This document shows positions 1-8,778 of a stretch of 35,664 bases of DNA, one piece after another. Every line of letters starts with the position of its first letter. Position 1 is the stretch's first letter. The DNA comes from Lachnospiraceae bacterium (GTDB taxonomy: Bacteria > Bacillota > Clostridia > Lachnospirales > Lachnospiraceae), in assembly GCA_017889125.1 (NCBI GenBank), contig JAGHER010000142.1, positions 1-35,664 on the forward strand. Reading direction: 5' to 3'. The notes under the pieces are model-generated. The model had not been told where the DNA came from. It did no database searches and saw nothing but the letters and a program-made list of their open reading frames with translations. The translations under genes and the position numbers were made by a program.

Positions 1-19
1 AAGTTGTAGTAAATTGTCT

Positions 20-384
20 ATAAAATTGAATCAGCGAAGTAAACCGATGAAGTGGAGATAAAAACAGACCGTGCACTTACAGAGAGCCTGTCAGGCTGAG
101 AGCAGGCAGAACGCAGACTGTTAAATGGACCACGGAGGGCGTTGTCAAAAGCCGGATCCCCGGCTGAGTATTCAGCGACGTGAGTCACGCGTAAGATGAC
201 GGGAATATGTTGGTATTCTGCTAAGTGCACGAAGCAATTCGTGAATCAAGGTGGCACCGCGGGCCTTATTTTCGTATCGTAATTGATGCATCCGTTCTCC
301 TTTAGGAGCAGTGGATGCTTGAATCGAAAACCCCGTCCTTGACTGGATATGAGAAGTCCATGTCAGGGATGGGGTTTTTTGTTG
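20..384 (+). promoter_or_regulatory. T-box riboswitch (tRNA-Trp sensing) of the trp operon
   Basis: This is the leader of the trp operon. The T-box core AAGGTGGCACCGCGG lies at 248-262. A TGG triplet at 126-128, followed by the usual purine, fits a tryptophan specifier on the 3' side of Stem I. The antiterminator can form from AAGG (248-251) with CCTT (337-340) and CGGG (260-263) with CCCG (332-335), leaving TGGC (252-255) as the bulge that pairs with the tRNA acceptor end. The same 331-340 bases form the 5' arm of the terminator, so the two structures exclude each other. A long hairpin (269-330) sits inside the antiterminator loop. A TATAAA at 19-24 could be the -10 element; the matching -35 would fall outside the window. 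The boundaries of Stem I are approximate. Confidence 0.9.
331..380 (+). terminator. Regulated terminator of the trp T-box
   Basis: The arms CCCCGTCCTTGAC (331-343) and GTCAGGGATGGGG (362-374) form a long GC-rich stem, followed by six T residues (375-380). It is the default intrinsic terminator of the leader and should be disrupted when uncharged tRNA-Trp stabilises the antiterminator. Confidence 0.92.
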
Positions 385-457
385 TGTCAGGCTGCACTTT
401 TTATATCCAGACACAGGCAGAAGGAAACAGGCGATTCAGGATAAGGAGGACAAAGGG

Positions 458-2149
458 ATGATGACTTTGGAAGAAGTGAGACAGGCGGCCAGGGAGGCCG
501 GTGCGGATGGCATAGGAGGTCTGGCAAAAGATGCTGGCGCCGCGAATATGGTTGACGCAGCTGATGTCGTGAATATGGCCAATTCCGTGAATTCAGCTGG
601 CGCGGGTGATGGGACAAGGGCAGAAAACGGACTGGGATACCGCCGCATCCCCATATGCCGGGAGCTGTATGCGGATCAGCGGACGCCTATCCAGGTGCTG
701 CGGATCTTAAAGGCGGTGAGCAGCCACTGCTATCTTCTGGAAAGCGTGGAGGATTCCCGCCAGTGGGGGCGCTATACCTTTCTGGGCTACGATCCGGCCA
801 TGGAGATTGTGTGCCGGGGAAACCGGGCTGTGGTTACCGGGTCGGAGGGCGTCCGGGAGGAGGAGATTAGCCATCCCAGGGAGATCATCCGGCAGGTACT
901 TGCAGAATACAAAAGTCCCAAGGTGAAGGGGATGCCGCCCTTTACCGGCGGGCTGGTAGGTTATTTTTCCTACGATTACGTGAAATACGGGGAGCCGGTG
1001 CTGCGGACGGGAGCCGGGAGTGGGGATGCGGCGAGGAACCTTGAGAAAGCGAAAGCAGCGGAGATGGCTGGGGAAACGAAGTCTCAGGGGAATGGAGTGG
1101 AATCGGCAGAGTCCGACTTCCCTGACGCAGACCTGATGCTCTTTGACAAGGTGATCGCCTTTGACCAGTTCCGGCAGAAAATCCTGCTGATTGACAATGT
1201 CCGCCTGGACTGTCTGGAGGAGGATTACCGCCGGGCGGAGGCGGATTTAAAGGCCATGGAAGAGCTGATCCGCCATGGGACAGAGGCTCCGGCGGAGGGC
1301 CTGGAGCTGAAAAGTGAATTCCGGCCTGCATTTACCAAAGAAGAGTACTGTGCCATGGTAGAAGCGGGAAAGAAACATATCCTGGAGGGAGATATTTTCC
1401 AGGTGGTTCTCTCCAATGAACTGGAGGCGGAATTTTCGGGAAGCCTTCTCAATGCCTATCGGGTGCTGCGGACAACGAATCCTTCGCCCTACATGTTTTA
1501 TTTTTCGGGAAATGTGGAAATCGCCGGAGCATCGCCGGAGACGCTGGCAAAGCTGACGGACGGCTGCATTTCCACCTTTCCCCTGGCAGGCACAAGGCCG
1601 AGAGGAAAGACAGATGAGGAGGATGCCAGACTGGAAAAGGAGCTTTTGGCTGACGAGAAGGAGCTGGCGGAGCACAACATGCTGGTGGATCTTGGGCGGA
1701 ACGATATTGGCCGGGTAAGCCGGATCGGGTCAGTGAAGGTGGAAAAATATTTAAGCATCGAGCGGTATTCCCACGTGATGCACATCGGCTCTACCGTCAC
1801 CGGAAGGCTTCGTGAGGATAAGGACGCTTTGGATGCTCTGGATGCCATCCTTCCGGCGGGAACCCTTTCGGGAGCGCCGAAGATTCGGGCCTGCCAGATT
1901 ATTGAGGAGCTGGAGGGCGGACGCCGGGGCCTTTACGGTGGGGCCGTAGGGTATCTGGATTTCTCTGGAAATATGGACGTATGCATTGCTATCCGGCTGG
2001 CTTACGCCAGGGACGGAAAGGTGACGGTGCGAAGCGGCGCGGGAATCGTGGCGGACAGTGTGCCGGAGCTTGAATACCAGGAATGCTTAAACAAGGCGCG
2101 CGCCGTGCTGAATGCCATTGAGACGGCGGGGAAAGGAGAGGACTTATGA
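458..2149 (+). CDS. trpE: Anthranilate synthase component I
   Basis: Converts chorismate and ammonia (supplied by TrpG) to anthranilate, the first step of tryptophan synthesis. The N-terminal domain has the LLES motif associated with tryptophan feedback binding. The chorismate-binding domain shows GDIFQVVLSNE, the segment around LAGTRPRGKT, VDLGRNDIGR, LPAGTLSGAPK and GAGIVADS. At 563 residues it is longer than the roughly 490-520 usual for the family. The excess lies in an Ala/Asn/Gly-rich stretch at residues 12-60 and a second low-complexity stretch near residues 183-215. The start follows AAGGAGG (443-449); a second ATG at 461 is also possible. The gene overlaps trpG by four bases and is controlled by the upstream T-box. 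Confidence 0.97.
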   Translation: MMTLEEVRQAAREAGADGIGGLAKDAGAANMVDAADVVNMANSVNSAGAGDGTRAENGLGYRRIPICRELYADQRTPIQVLRILKAVSSHCYLLESVEDSRQWGRYTFLGYDPAMEIVCRGNRAVVTGSEGVREEEISHPREIIRQVLAEYKSPKVKGMPPFTGGLVGYFSYDYVKYGEPVLRTGAGSGDAARNLEKAKAAEMAGETKSQGNGVESAESDFPDADLMLFDKVIAFDQFRQKILLIDNVRLDCLEEDYRRAEADLKAMEELIRHGTEAPAEGLELKSEFRPAFTKEEYCAMVEAGKKHILEGDIFQVVLSNELEAEFSGSLLNAYRVLRTTNPSPYMFYFSGNVEIAGASPETLAKLTDGCISTFPLAGTRPRGKTDEEDARLEKELLADEKELAEHNMLVDLGRNDIGRVSRIGSVKVEKYLSIERYSHVMHIGSTVTGRLREDKDALDALDAILPAGTLSGAPKIRACQIIEELEGGRRGLYGGAVGYLDFSGNMDVCIAIRLAYARDGKVTVRSGAGIVADSVPELEYQECLNKARAVLNAIETAGKGEDL

Positions 2150-2715
2150 TTCTGCTGATTGATAATTATGACAGCTTTTCCTATAACCTGTACCAGCTGG
2201 TGGGAAGCATTGAGCCGGATATCCAGGTGGTGCGGAATGACGCCATTACCGTGGAGGAGATTTTGGAAAAAGGGCCGGAGCTTTTAATCCTTTCTCCCGG
2301 GCCGGGGCGGCCGGAGCAGGCAGGTGTCTGCATCGAGGCGGTAAAGCGGCTTGGCGGGGTTATCCCCATCCTTGGGGTGTGCCTTGGCCATCAGGCCATC
2401 TGCCGGGCCTACGGCGGTGCGGTGACATACGCAAAGCAGCTGATGCACGGGAAAACCTCCCGGATTTATACGGATCCCGGCGCAAGGCTTTTTCAGGGAA
2501 TGGACACAGAGCTTACCGTAGGGCGGTATCACTCCCTGGCAGCGGACGGAGAGACCCTGCCGGACTGCCTGGCAGTGACGGCCAGGACGGCAGACGGGGA
2601 GATCATGGCGGTGGAGCACAAGGAGTACCCGGTGTACGGCCTTCAGTTTCACCCGGAGTCCATTCTCACGCCTCAGGGGCGGCAGATGATGGAAAATTTA
2701 ATCCGGTGTGTATAG
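2146..2715 (+). CDS. trpG: Anthranilate synthase component II (glutamine amidotransferase)
   Basis: Class I glutamine amidotransferase that hydrolyses glutamine and passes ammonia to TrpE. The nucleophile is Cys79 in GVCLGHQAI, and the rest of the triad is His169 and Glu171 in FHPES. The oxyanion-region motif SPGPGRP is at residues 50-56. At 189 residues it is a standalone subunit, not fused to TrpD as in enterobacteria. Its ATG overlaps the trpE stop in an ATGA arrangement, consistent with translational coupling of the two subunits. A folate-type PabA role shared with p-aminobenzoate synthase cannot be excluded, but the position in the operon favours tryptophan. Confidence 0.96.
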   Translation: MILLIDNYDSFSYNLYQLVGSIEPDIQVVRNDAITVEEILEKGPELLILSPGPGRPEQAGVCIEAVKRLGGVIPILGVCLGHQAICRAYGGAVTYAKQLMHGKTSRIYTDPGARLFQGMDTELTVGRYHSLAADGETLPDCLAVTARTADGEIMAVEHKEYPVYGLQFHPESILTPQGRQMMENLIRCV

Positions 2716-2811
2716 AAGGATTTGCGGATAAATTTGCGGAGCGGGCAGATTTACAAAGCAAGCGAAAACAAATAAAGAATAGATAAAAAATGCGGAAAAG
2801 GAGTTAACGAT

Positions 2812-3831
2812 ATGATTCGAGAGGCGATTACAAAGTTAGCGGCAAAGGAAAATCTGACTTACGAAGAGACTGAAGCGGTAATGAATGAGATCATGAGCGG
2901 CCAGGCAACCCCGGTGCAGATGAGTGCGTATCTGACGGCCCTCAGTTTAAAAGGCGAAACCATCGATGAAGTAACGGGCTCGGCGGCGGGAATGCGCAGG
3001 CACTGCATCCGCCTGCTCCATGACCTGGATGTGCTGGAAATCGTGGGAACCGGCGGGGACGGCTCTAATTCCTTTAATATTTCCACCACATCTGCCCTGG
3101 TGATCTCAGCGGCGGGCGTGCCGGTGGCCAAGCACGGAAACCGGGCGGCCTCCAGCCGGTGCGGCGCGGCAGACGTACTGGAGGCGCTGGGCGTGGATAT
3201 TGCCGTAAGCCCGAAGCGCAGCGCGGAGATCTTAAAGGAGATTGGCATCTGCTTCCTTTTTGCTCAGAATTATCACATCGCCATGAAGTACGTGGCGCCG
3301 GTGCGGCGGGAGCTGGGAATCCGCACGGTGTTCAACATTTTAGGGCCTCTGACTAATCCGGCCGGAGCAAATATGCAGGTGATGGGCGTTTACGATGAAG
3401 GCCTGGTGGAGCCATTGGCGCGGGTACTGAATAATCTCGGGGTAGCCAGGGCGCTGGTGGTCTACGGCCGTGACCGGCTGGACGAAATTTCCATGAGCGA
3501 GTCCACCAAGATCTGCGAGGTGCGGGACGGAAGCTTCTCCTCCTATGAGATTACGCCGGAGCAGTTTGGCTTTGTCCGCTGCCGGAAAGAGGATCTGACC
3601 GGAGGAACGCCCGAGGAGAATGCGGCCATCACCCGGGCTATTCTTGCCGGGGAGCAGGGGCCAAAGACGGATGCGGTGCTTTTAAATTCCGGCGCGGCCT
3701 TATACATTGCCGGAAAGGCAGCCTCGATTGAAGAAGGAATCCAGCTGGCGAAGGAGATGATTGGCAGCGGGAAGGCAGCCAGACAGCTGGAGCGGTTTAT
3801 TGCGTTGAGCCAGGATAAAACGGTGGATTAA
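2812..3831 (+). CDS. trpD: Anthranilate phosphoribosyltransferase
   Basis: Transfers phosphoribose from PRPP to anthranilate, the second tryptophan-specific step. The PRPP-binding GTGGDG motif is at residues 79-84, and the [18 protein letters not shown] signature is at 107-124. [11 protein letters not shown] and the DEIS segment are also present. At 339 residues it has normal family length. The 96 bases between trpG and trpD hold no gene; an AAAAGGAG ribosome binding site precedes the ATG. It continues the trp operon, and no terminator is visible before it. Confidence 0.97.
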   Translation: MIREAITKLAAKENLTYEETEAVMNEIMSGQATPVQMSAYLTALSLKGETIDEVTGSAAGMRRHCIRLLHDLDVLEIVGTGGDGSNSFNISTTSALVISAAGVPVAKHGNRAASSRCGAADVLEALGVDIAVSPKRSAEILKEIGICFLFAQNYHIAMKYVAPVRRELGIRTVFNILGPLTNPAGANMQVMGVYDEGLVEPLARVLNNLGVARALVVYGRDRLDEISMSESTKICEVRDGSFSSYEITPEQFGFVRCRKEDLTGGTPEENAAITRAILAGEQGPKTDAVLLNSGAALYIAGKAASIEEGIQLAKEMIGSGKAARQLERFIALSQDKTVD

Positions 3832-3851
3832 GAGAGGAGCAGGTGCAGCAG

Positions 3852-4640
3852 ATGAAAATACTGGAGGAGCTGGCGGCTGCGGCCCGAGAGCGCGCAGCTG
3901 AACAAAAAAATAAGATCTCCCCGGCTGCCATGCGGCGGATGGCGGAGGAGATGAACGCGGATACAGGCTTTCCCTTTTGTCAGGCAATAAAACGGCCGGG
4001 ACTTTCCTTTATCTGCGAGGTGAAAAAGGCATCCCCCTCCAAGGGCGTCATTGCGGCAGACTTCCCTTATCGGGAAATCGCCAGAGAATATGAAGAAGCC
4101 GGTGCGGCGGCCCTTTCCGTATTGACGGAGCCCACCCGTTTTCTGGGGCGGGATGAATACCTGGAGGAAATCGCCGGACAGGCGGGGATTCCCGTACTGC
4201 GGAAGGATTTTACGGTGGATGAATACATGATTTACCAGGCAAAGGTGCTGGGAGCTTCAGCGGTGCTGCTCATCTGCAGCCTGTTAAGCGGGAATCAGCT
4301 GAAGGAATATCTGGAAATCGCCCGCAGCCTGGGGCTTTCTGCTTTGGTGGAAGCCCACACGGCAGAGGAAGTGGAGATGGGGCTTTCGGCTGGGGCTGGG
4401 ATTATCGGGGTCAATAACCGGAATCTGAAGGATTTTACGGTGGATATCGATAACTCGGTGCGGCTTCGAGAATTGGTTCCGCCGTCAGTGTGCTTTGTCT
4501 CCGAGAGCGGCATCCGGACAGCAGAGGATTTACGAAGGCTTTATGAAAATGGCACAGATGCGGTGCTAATCGGCGAGGCCTTTATGCGGGCCGGGGACAA
4601 GAAAGCCCTTATGGAAGCCTTCCGAAGGGAGGCACGGTGA
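3852..4640 (+). CDS. trpC: Indole-3-glycerol phosphate synthase
   Basis: Closes the indole ring, turning carboxyphenylaminodeoxyribulose phosphate into indole-3-glycerol phosphate. This is a TIM-barrel enzyme with FICEVKKASPSKG at residues 53-65 (catalytic Glu56 and Lys58 by family position), LRKDFTVDEYMI, LGLSALVEAH, GVNNRNL and the phosphate-binding SESGI. Two starts are possible. GTG at 3843 is only three bases from AGGAG (3835-3839). ATG at 3852 gives the usual MKILEEL start and has AGGTG six bases upstream, so I chose it. It overlaps trpF by one base. Confidence 0.95.
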   Translation: MKILEELAAAARERAAEQKNKISPAAMRRMAEEMNADTGFPFCQAIKRPGLSFICEVKKASPSKGVIAADFPYREIAREYEEAGAAALSVLTEPTRFLGRDEYLEEIAGQAGIPVLRKDFTVDEYMIYQAKVLGASAVLLICSLLSGNQLKEYLEIARSLGLSALVEAHTAEEVEMGLSAGAGIIGVNNRNLKDFTVDIDNSVRLRELVPPSVCFVSESGIRTAEDLRRLYENGTDAVLIGEAFMRAGDKKALMEAFRREAR

Positions 4641-5281
4641 TGGCGGGCGGCTACTCGCCCCGGATCAAAATCTGCGGCCTCACCCGCCCGGCAGATATTG
4701 CTGCGGCGAACCGCTGGCGGCCGGATTACATTGGTCTTGTGTTTGCCAAAAGCCGCAGGCAGGTAAGTCCAGAGCAGGCCAGACAGCTGAAGGCGCTGCT
4801 TTCTCCGGGAATCCTTGCGGTGGGGGTGTTTGTCAACGGAGACCCGGAAGAGGAGGCATGGCTTTTTAGCCAGGGGATTATTGATTTAATCCAGCTTCAC
4901 GGACAGGAGACGGAAGAAACCATCGGGAAAGTGAAGGCGCTTACCGGAGGAAAGGCGATGGTGATCAAGGCTGTTTCCGTCACCGGGCCGGAATCCATCC
5001 GGCAGTGGGCAGACAGCAGGGCCGATTACCTTCTCTTAGACAATGGACCGGGAGGGACGGGAAGTGCCTTCGACTATAGCCTGATTGAGGAAAATCGGCT
5101 GGAAAATCTGACGGAAAAGCCATTTTTCCTTGCAGGCGGCCTGGACCCGGAAAATGTGCGGCAGGCGGTGAGGCGGCTTTCACCCTTTGGGGTGGATGTG
5201 AGCAGCGGCGTGGAGACGGCTGGAAAAAAAGATGAAGAAAAGATCCGGCGCTTTATCCGGCAGGTGCGGGCAGCGGAGTGA
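4640..5281 (+). CDS. trpF: Phosphoribosylanthranilate isomerase
   Basis: Amadori isomerase of the tryptophan pathway and a small TIM-barrel enzyme. It shows KICGLTR with the catalytic Cys12, GLVFAKSRR, VGVFVN, IQLHGQE, a DNGPGGTG phosphate-binding loop carrying the catalytic Asp, FFLAGGL and GVDVSSGVE. The ATG at 4640 overlaps the trpC stop (TGATG) and lies seven bases after GGAGG (4628-4632). An in-frame GTG at 4637 is less well spaced. It is a separate gene, not fused to trpC. Confidence 0.95.
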   Translation: MAGGYSPRIKICGLTRPADIAAANRWRPDYIGLVFAKSRRQVSPEQARQLKALLSPGILAVGVFVNGDPEEEAWLFSQGIIDLIQLHGQETEETIGKVKALTGGKAMVIKAVSVTGPESIRQWADSRADYLLLDNGPGGTGSAFDYSLIEENRLENLTEKPFFLAGGLDPENVRQAVRRLSPFGVDVSSGVETAGKKDEEKIRRFIRQVRAAE

Positions 5282-5500
5282 AAAAATCGATGGGATAGGA
5301 CGGAAAGAAAAGCGGGCAGGAGAAGGCGGAGAGGGAAGAAGAGACGAGAAGTCCGGGAAAGCAGAAGATGTGAGGAAGCGGAAAATACAGGAACGTTGAG
5401 CTTGTGAGAAAGCTGAATGTGCATGAAAGATGCGTGCGAAGAAAAACGTGAAAAGAGCAAGAGAGACGAGAACGCAAAAAATCGGCAGGAGGACAGACAA
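5282..5500 (+). other. Purine-rich trpF-trpB spacer, no gene
   Basis: This 219-base stretch is made mostly of A and G on the + strand, in runs such as GAAAGAAAAG and GGGAAGAAGAG. An in-frame extension of trpB back to ATG 5417 exists, but it encodes an atypical charged Lys/Glu/Arg sequence and lacks a good ribosome binding site. AGGAGG at 5487-5492 serves the trpB start at 5501. No terminator or clear promoter was found. Confidence 0.7.
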
Positions 5501-6685
5501 ATGAGCAAAGGAAGATTTGGCATCCATGGCGGGCAGTACATTTCGGAAACGCTGATGAATGAACTGATCCGGCTGGAGGAAGCTTACGAATATTACAAAA
5601 ATGACGCAGAATTTAACCAGGAACTGAACGATTTGTTCCGGGAATACGCCAACCGGCCGTCCCTTTTATACTACGCAGGAAATATGACCAAAGACCTGGG
5701 CGGGGCGAAGGTGTACTTAAAGAGGGAGGATTTAAACCACACCGGCGCCCACAAAATCAACAACGTGCTGGGACAGGCCCTTCTGGCCAAGCGCATGGGA
5801 AAGACCAGGCTGATTGCCGAGACGGGAGCAGGCCAGCACGGGGTGGCGACGGCTACGGCAGCGGCGCTGATGGGCATGGAGTGCGAGGTGTTTATGGGCA
5901 AGGAGGACACAGACCGGCAGGCCTTGAATGTGTACCGGATGGAGCTTCTCGGGGCAAAGGTACACCCGGTGACCACGGGAACCCAGACCCTTAAGGACGC
6001 AGTAAACGAGACCATGCGGGAGTGGAGCTGCCGGGTGGAGGACACCCATTACGTGCTGGGCTCGGTGATGGGGCCTCATCCCTTCCCCACCATTGTGCGG
6101 GATTTCCAGAGCGTCATCAGCCGGGAGGCCAGGGAGCAGATCCTGGAAAAGGAAGGAAAGCTTCCGGCGGCGGTATTTGCCTGTGTGGGCGGCGGGAGCA
6201 ATGCCATGGGCATGTTTTATCATTTTATCCCTGATGAAGGCGTGCGGCTGATCGGCTGTGAGGCGGCAGGAAGAGGCGTGAATACAAAGGAAACGGCGGC
6301 CACCATTGCCACGGGAAGCTTGGGCATTTTCCACGGGATGAAGTCCTACTTCTGCCAGGATGAAAACGGGCAGATTGCCCCGGTGTATTCCATTTCCGCA
6401 GGGCTGGATTACCCGGGAATCGGGCCGGAGCACGCTTACCTTCACGACATTGGACGGGCAGAGTATGTGCCGGTGACGGATGATGAAGCGGTGGATGCCT
6501 TTGAATACCTGGCAAGGACGGAGGGCATCATCTGCGCCATTGAGAGTGCCCATGCAGTGGCTTATGCGAAAAAGGTGATTCCCCAGATGGAGCCTTCGGA
6601 GAGCGTGATTATCTGCCTGTCGGGCCGGGGCGATAAGGATGTGGCGGCAATTGCAAGATACAGAGGGAGGGATATCCATGAGTAA
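5501..6685 (+). CDS. trpB: Tryptophan synthase beta chain
   Basis: PLP enzyme that condenses indole with serine to give tryptophan. The start [13 protein letters not shown] is typical for the family. The PLP lysine is Lys85 in HTGAHKINN, and the catalytic glutamate is Glu107 in [17 protein letters not shown] (cofactor phosphate) and the C-terminal SGRGDKD are present. At 394 residues the length is standard. The chosen ATG lies eight bases after AGGAGG (5487-5492). The end overlaps trpA by eight bases, coupling the two subunits of the alpha2-beta2 complex. It belongs to the TrpB1 type that pairs with TrpA. Confidence 0.97.
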   Translation: MSKGRFGIHGGQYISETLMNELIRLEEAYEYYKNDAEFNQELNDLFREYANRPSLLYYAGNMTKDLGGAKVYLKREDLNHTGAHKINNVLGQALLAKRMGKTRLIAETGAGQHGVATATAAALMGMECEVFMGKEDTDRQALNVYRMELLGAKVHPVTTGTQTLKDAVNETMREWSCRVEDTHYVLGSVMGPHPFPTIVRDFQSVISREAREQILEKEGKLPAAVFACVGGGSNAMGMFYHFIPDEGVRLIGCEAAGRGVNTKETAATIATGSLGIFHGMKSYFCQDENGQIAPVYSISAGLDYPGIGPEHAYLHDIGRAEYVPVTDDEAVDAFEYLARTEGIICAIESAHAVAYAKKVIPQMEPSESVIICLSGRGDKDVAAIARYRGRDIHE

Positions 6686-7457
6686 GATTCACAAGGCATT
6701 TTCCAATGGAAAGGCATTTATCGGATTTTTGACGGCAGGCGACCCGTCGGCAGAGTGTACGGTAGATTACGTTTTGGCCATGGCAGAGGCTGGGGCGGAT
6801 TTGATTGAGATCGGCATTCCCTTTTCCGATCCTACCGCAGAGGGTGCGGTGATTCAGGAGGCCAATGTGCGGGCCCTTAAGGCGGGCATGACGGTGAATG
6901 GCGTATTTGACATTGTGCGGCAGGTGCGGGAGAAAAGCCAGGTGCCCTTAGTCTTTCTTACGTATTTAAATCCCGTGTTCCATTATGGATACGAGGCATT
7001 TCTGGAGCGATGCAGGGAGCTGGGGGTGGACGGTCTGATTATTCCGGACCTCCCCTATGAGGAGAAGGAGGAGCTGGCCCCCCTGGCAAAGGATTACGGC
7101 GTGGATGTGATTTCCATGATTGCGCCCACCTCATGCCAGCGGATTAAGCAGATTGCCTCGGAGGCAAAGGGCTTTATCTATGTGGTGTCCTCCATGGGCG
7201 TTACCGGCGTGCGGGCGGAGATTGAGACGGATATCGGCTCCATGGTGAAGGTGATTCGGGAGGTGACGGACACTCCGGCGGCCATAGGCTTCGGTATCAG
7301 CACGCCGGCTCAGGCAAAGGAGATGGCGGCTGCGGCAGACGGAGCTATTGTGGGGAGTGCGATTGTAAAGATTATCGCCCGGTATCAGGATCAGGCCAGG
7401 GAGCCGTTGATGGAATATGTGCGGGAGATGAAGGCGGCTGTGCGGGAGACTGAGTGA
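6678..7457 (+). CDS. trpA: Tryptophan synthase alpha chain
   Basis: Cleaves indole-3-glycerol phosphate to indole, which is channelled to TrpB. It shows [19 protein letters not shown] with the catalytic Glu44, [31 protein letters not shown] and GFGIS. The second catalytic acid, Asp60 in the enterobacterial enzyme, is Glu55 here in the TAEG loop; as I recall, this exchange is common in clostridial TrpA. At 259 residues the length is normal. The ATG follows GGGAGG and lies inside the end of trpB. It is the last trp gene, and no intrinsic terminator is evident just after it. Confidence 0.96.
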   Translation: MSKIHKAFSNGKAFIGFLTAGDPSAECTVDYVLAMAEAGADLIEIGIPFSDPTAEGAVIQEANVRALKAGMTVNGVFDIVRQVREKSQVPLVFLTYLNPVFHYGYEAFLERCRELGVDGLIIPDLPYEEKEELAPLAKDYGVDVISMIAPTSCQRIKQIASEAKGFIYVVSSMGVTGVRAEIETDIGSMVKVIREVTDTPAAIGFGISTPAQAKEMAAAADGAIVGSAIVKIIARYQDQAREPLMEYVREMKAAVRETE

Positions 7458-7574
7458 CGGGAAGCAGTGATGCGGATGAAATCCAGGATGCAAAAATTGC
7501 GATGTAAACAGAAAACTGGTAGCAGCGAGTGGTACGCCGTGGGGAACAGCGTGGGTTGAGAATGCGGTTTGCAG

Positions 7575-7604
7575 TTGACATCCGGCGGCCAGGCAGAGTA
7601 AAAT
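7575..7604 (+). promoter_or_regulatory. Sigma-A promoter of the rpiR-type gene
   Basis: TTGACA at 7575-7580 and TAAAAT at 7599-7604 are separated by 18 bases, a near-consensus vegetative promoter 33 bases before the regulator start codon. It makes the regulator transcriptionally independent of the trp operon. Confidence 0.75.
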
Positions 7605-7636
7605 GAAAAAAGATTTGCATTCAGGGAGAGATTTGC

Positions 7637-8500
7637 ATGAAGGAAGGACAAAGTGTGCTTGGGGTCATCTGCGCCTGTTATGACCAGTTTTTCGAAGCGG
7701 AAAAAAAGATAGCCGACTGCATTATGGAGCGGAAGGAAGAGGTGGTGGAGATGACCGTGGCGGAACTGGCGGCGGCCAGCAAGACCAGCGATGCCACCGT
7801 TTCCCGCTTCTGCAGGCGGTGCGGCTTTAAGAGTTTTCAGAGCCTGAAGCTGGCGCTGGCGAAGGAAGTAATGGAGGAAAGCCAGAAGGCGGTGCAGGTG
7901 ACCAATGACATTGACCGGCAGGAGAAGCGCCAGTCCATTCAGAATATTCTGGCAAACAAGGTGGCGGAGCTGGAGGAGACGGCAGCTATGATGGATGAGG
8001 AGGAACTGGAGCAGGTGCTGCAGCTTTTGGAGAACGCTCAGACGGTGCAGGTGGCGGCGGTGGGCAATACGATCCCTGTGGCTATGGACTGCGCCTTTAA
8101 GCTGAACCAGCTGGGAATCCGGGCCGTGGCCGGGACCATCTGGGAGGAGGAGGCCGCCCACGCTTTTAACCTGACCTCCAGAGATGTACTCCTTTTGATC
8201 TCCAATTCCGGCATGTCCAGGCGCCTCCAGACCCTGGCCCGGGGCGCCAGGGAAAATGGCGCAAAGCTTATCATCATCACCAATAACCCCAACTCCCCTC
8301 TGGCTGCCCTCTGCCATCGGCGGCTGGTTACGGCCACCAGGGAAAAGCTTCTCACGGAGGAATTCTGGTTTTCCCGGATTGCTTCCATGATGGTAGTGGA
8401 GATTTTGTATTTATTTTTATTCGCCAGCCGAAAGGACGCGCCGGAGCATATCCGGCGCCACGAGCGGGCTATGCTGCCGGATAAGAGCGGCGTGTCTTAA
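7637..8500 (+). CDS. MurR/RpiR family sugar-responsive regulator
   Basis: DNA-binding regulator with an N-terminal RpiR-type helix-turn-helix (residues about 1-77; the core around 42-66 reads VAELAAASKTSDATVSRFCRR) and a C-terminal SIS sugar-phosphate domain (about 115-250, including VAAVGNTIPVA and LLISNSGMSRR). At 287 residues it has the family length. It lies directly upstream of fruK and fruA in the same direction, so by context it probably controls them in response to a phosphosugar such as fructose-1-phosphate; that ligand is inferred. The ATG follows GGGAGAG. A 10-base direct repeat overlaps its ribosome binding site and start. It has its own promoter and terminator. Confidence 0.9.
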   Translation: MKEGQSVLGVICACYDQFFEAEKKIADCIMERKEEVVEMTVAELAAASKTSDATVSRFCRRCGFKSFQSLKLALAKEVMEESQKAVQVTNDIDRQEKRQSIQNILANKVAELEETAAMMDEEELEQVLQLLENAQTVQVAAVGNTIPVAMDCAFKLNQLGIRAVAGTIWEEEAAHAFNLTSRDVLLLISNSGMSRRLQTLARGARENGAKLIIITNNPNSPLAALCHRRLVTATREKLLTEEFWFSRIASMMVVEILYLFLFASRKDAPEHIRRHERAMLPDKSGVS

Positions 8501-8505
8501 TTGAA

Positions 8506-8561
8506 GAAGCAGGATGACCAGAAAAGAAAATTCCTTCTGGCAGCCTGCTTCTTTTCTTTTT
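8506..8561 (+). terminator. Intrinsic terminator after the rpiR-type gene
   Basis: GAAGCAGG (8506-8513) pairs with CCTGCTTC (8544-8551). CAGAA and TTCTG extend the pairing inside the loop, and a T-rich tail runs to 8561. It separates the regulator transcript from fruKA. Confidence 0.88.
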
Positions 8562-8650
8562 CGAGAAACGCGGATGAAAGCATTGGCGTGCATATTTTGG
8601 CATTATGCATAAAATCCTGGCGGAATGGATAAAAAATAAGAAGAAGGATT

Positions 8651-8757
8651 GTGTAAACTGATGAAATTTTACACGAAATAATATTTCTTATAAATGAGTA
8701 TTGACGAAATGAAATTACTGTACTATGATATACACAACAGATGAAATGAAATTTCAT
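8651..8757 (+). promoter_or_regulatory. fruKA promoter with candidate RpiR operators
   Basis: The promoter is TTGACG (8701-8706), a 17-base spacer and TATGAT (8724-8729). Around it lie several symmetrical elements: GTGTAAA and TTTACAC (8651-8657 and 8668-8674), GAAATAATATTTC (8675-8687) and the perfect palindrome ATGAAATTTCAT (8746-8757), which falls just after the expected transcription start. GAAATGAAATT also occurs twice (8706-8716 and 8743-8753). The TGAAA/TTTCA pattern resembles known RpiR-family sites, so the upstream regulator is the likely binder. Confidence 0.75.
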
Positions 8758-8778
8758 AAAATCAAGGAGAGGTGACGT

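Noticed and set aside
5417-5500. N-terminal extension of trpB from an upstream ATG
   Set aside because: The extension is a charged purine-rich artefact; AGGAGG and the family start MSKGRFG support 5501.
5732-6679. Minus-strand open frame of 315 codons opposite trpB
   Set aside because: Shadow of trpB, with no ribosome binding site or recognisable domain.
7458-7574. Second T-box or riboswitch after trpA, suggested by GAGTGGTACGCCG
   Set aside because: The core does not match the T-box consensus and no terminator/antiterminator pair can be drawn.
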